From Algorimicrobium algoritergicola (lineage in GTDB: Bacteria; Bacteroidota; Bacteroidia; Flavobacteriales; Flavobacteriaceae), in the NCBI RefSeq assembly GCF_008086165.1, contig NZ_VSKL01000002.1, positions 615,777-679,776 on the forward strand: 64,000 bases of DNA. Direction: 5' to 3'. The position numbers and the translations under genes are program-made. Shown piece after piece: positions 63,301-64,000 of this stretch (position 1 is its first letter; every line of letters starts with the position of its first letter). The notes below the pieces were generated by a model. The model made no database searches. It saw only the letters and a list, made by a program, of their open reading frames with translations, and was not told the DNA's origin.

Positions 63301-64000
63301 CTATTACTGAAGCGGAATTTTTAGCTGAAGGAGGTACTTTTATCGAAGATAGTGTTGCGAGTGTTACATACCAAGATATTGCCACAGGTTCATGTCCTAT
63401 TACAATAAAAAGAAACTTTACAATTACAGACAATTGTGAACAATCAGCAACTGCAATTCAAACGTTTACTATTACTTCACCTGCCGTTGTAGTTAACACG
63501 CCTGATAACGTTACAGCTGATGCTTGCGATTATGCAAGTCAAGCAGAAGTTGATACAGCTTTCAATACCTGGTTAAATGGGTTTACCGTTTCTGGTGGCT
63601 GTAATGCGACTGGTGATTACGGAACACCTACTGCCCCACTTTTATGTGAAGGTGGTACAACAACAGTAACATATACAATTACGGATCTTTGTAATCCGTC
63701 TACTATTGAGAGAACATTCTCTATAACGGCTCCTGAAGCAGTTGTAGTTAACACGCCTGATAATGCTACGGCTGATGCTTGTGATTATGCAAGTCAAGCG
63801 GAAGTTGATACAGCTTTCAATACCTGGTTAAATGGGTTTACCGTTTCTGGTGGCTGTAATGCGACTGGTGATTACGGAACACCTACTGCCCCACTTTTAT
63901 GTGAAGGTGGTACAACAACAGTAACATATACAATTACGGATCTTTGTAATCCGTCTACTATTGAGAGAACATTCTCTATAACGGCTCCTGAAGCAGTTGT
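60363..64000 (+). CDS. Giant secreted adhesin-like protein with SprB-type and 85-residue repeats (3' truncated by window)
   Basis: At least 1212 residues, open to the window edge. A signal peptide ends near residue 35 (FMLLAATFYSYSQ). Residues about 40-500 are a beta-rich region found at the front of flavobacterial cell-surface proteins (FTMMGNTNLTLATYGDNTNN; CSNVVYAGLYWSGRA). Residues about 510-640 look like a DUF11-type domain, 780-860 an Ig-like domain, and about 880-930 a SprB-type repeat (ISVSGGTGNYTYSWDDASNA; LSGLPAGTYSVTVND). From about 940 come HYR-like domains, then 85-residue tandem units. SprB itself is a T9SS-secreted motility adhesin, so a role in attachment or gliding is likely (inference). 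The expected C-terminal sorting domain lies outside the window. Confidence 0.87.
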   Translation, partial: MENLYTSKTKNYKTQTQFALAVFMLLAATFYSYSQVRVNFEPRTSIYTPSKTIYNVKGDFTMMGNTNLTLATYGDNTNNGGNDMKYVDIDNDVNTLNSSSATLQFSQENNAIPECSNVVYAGLYWSGRAGSSNTFTVTKNVPNGTFITETINTTDVIYSNESIDNTDYSLNISSSGGTYRYTFTTPGSGNKVEFIYRTSGNNETLHVSVNNGPESAISTSSIDDDNAYLSSPYQVFSDSNYTLEVTRLRLQWTDRAYVNVNYTQTVPALSAITKNYDKRKVSIKGPTSGSYTELTANATDIYYPTNSDDYMYSAYAEITDYVRTNGLGEYFVADLALREGDPDGTGYYGGWGMVVVYENTKMKWRDVTVFDGHAYVVSGNNNQYTIGVNGFNSTQNGDVNVKLGVMGGEGDVSFTGDTFQIENRNSGTYTSLSHSGNNTNNFFKSSINTGGNPRNPQLLNNTGVDISMFNINNTNNAIINNNQTSTSFKYFTNGDTYSIFNVTFAVDAYIPESEGILSANTINGVAVGSGNLTVQPGDTIEYGVEIRNRGTEAINNGRLVIPIPFTSSFVPGSISYNEYNPLFQSSTPYFDPNEGATGAVIWDMAYIPLNPLNLAELMADISFEITSTTDCSILVNNNCTPKIVIVGGNISGTGNVSQTTYSLPLIQGYQEDGVCQGEPNTAPIEIDIDSEQYILDNCTGVSVQRDFFYCSFEGNTIPVSEVSGNFPPGTQYYNSFPITPSTIQYNQNNPFPATIGVSTYYAIPPGQGGCNYIFTIEVNDILTTPTTNNVTYCLGETALPLTATTSESNYILLYYINNNPATPGQVSITPSTSTAGVFTYYVSEGPSNSCTGDRTPITVTVLDPITITLDSVTNTGCSGNDIGAINISVSGGTGNYTYSWDDASNATTQDLSGLPAGTYSVTVNDTDSNCSATDSFEIIVEDTAAPTITAPNNVSLEGCTADDITNGGLTALAFSETEVTITEAEFLAEGGTFIEDSVASVTYQDIATGSCPITIKRNFTITDNCEQSATAIQTFTITSPAVVVNTPDNVTADACDYASQAEVDTAFNTWLNGFTVSGGCNATGDYGTPTAPLLCEGGTTTVTYTITDLCNPSTIERTFSITAPEAVVVNTPDNATADACDYASQAEVDTAFNTWLNGFTVSGGCNATGDYGTPTAPLLCEGGTTTVTYTITDLCNPSTIERTFSITAPEAV
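63486..64000 (+). repeat. 255-bp in-frame tandem repeat in the adhesin gene
   Basis: Copy 1 is 63486-63740, copy 2 is 63741-63995, and a third begins at 63996. Each encodes 85 residues starting VVVNTPDN and holding WLNGFTVSGGCNATGDYG and TFSITAPEA. The two complete copies differ at about five bases, all in the first 65; the last 190 or so are identical. Confidence 0.93.

Noticed and set aside
63047..63433. 128-codon open frame on the minus strand inside the adhesin gene
   Set aside because: It mirrors the plus-strand coding frame, has no start context, and the plus-strand translation carries clear SprB-type and HYR-like domains.

Overview
The window is AT-rich and reads as chromosome from a member of the Flavobacteriaceae (phylum Bacteroidota), probably a marine gliding-type species. 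Evidence: several -7 promoter boxes of the Bacteroidota form TAnnTTTG; families typical of the group (DUF4349, DUF3822, DUF4126, a carboxypeptidase-regulatory-like surface protein, a DnaX without its zinc module); a giant secreted protein with a SprB-type repeat; and many lipoproteins and secreted peptidases. No tRNA, rRNA operon, CRISPR array or intact transposase was seen. One structural RNA is clear: RNase P RNA (rnpB) on the minus strand at 49394-49707.

Layout. 1-10 kb is accessory DNA: the C-terminal part of a NACHT/HEAT-type NTPase cut by the window edge, debris of an IS110-type transposase and of another gene, then two gene blocks. Block I (about 2456-6376) holds a LuxR-type regulator divergent from an amidohydrolase and an M20 hydrolase. 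Block II (about 6494-9748) holds a stand-alone ribB, a Crp/Fnr-type regulator, an internally duplicated secreted protein and a PPP-type phosphatase. 10-49 kb is mostly core: lipoprotein beta-carbonic anhydrase, a trans-sulfuration-type PLP enzyme, prolyl oligopeptidase, a PgpH-type HD phosphodiesterase, thiolase, NlpC/P60 hydrolase, gyrA with a TPR gene, clpC, hutH, a TlpA-like thioredoxin, NAD(P)HX repair enzyme, Xaa-Pro aminopeptidase, gcvT-glsA-reductase, a pterin dehydratase, yebC, a minus-strand kdsB/HAD/kdnB/plsC-like/DUF4349 run, a RecD-like helicase, and an rsmD operon ending beside rnpB. 49.8-51.9 kb is a second accessory patch of two single-gene blocks (III and IV) encoding unknown secreted proteins. 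52-59 kb is core again: dnaX-lipoprotein-miaE, an outer-membrane barrel, ppk1-ppx, and sixA. 59.8 kb to the end holds a small secreted protein followed by a very large secreted adhesin-like gene that runs off the window with 85-residue, nearly identical repeats.

The most striking signal is not a gene. Four separate gene blocks are each bounded by their own matched inverted repeat. Neighbouring blocks are joined by a diverged, oriented, roughly 130-bp imperfect palindrome with a central hairpin (6368-6499, 9743-about 9868, and 50522-50659 on the other strand). Each arm of a junction matches the far end of the block it touches, and junction orientation follows the direction of transcription. 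This resembles integron cassettes in architecture, but no integrase is in the window and the arms do not fit the attC R-box consensus, so mechanism is unknown.

Two promoter architectures also stand out: a dyad about 42 bp upstream of the inferred start, next to a LuxR-type regulator (3292-3337), and a Crp/Fnr-type dyad about 41 bp upstream of an operon that encodes a Crp/Fnr-type protein (6740-6783). All calls come from reading the sequence; none was checked by database search.
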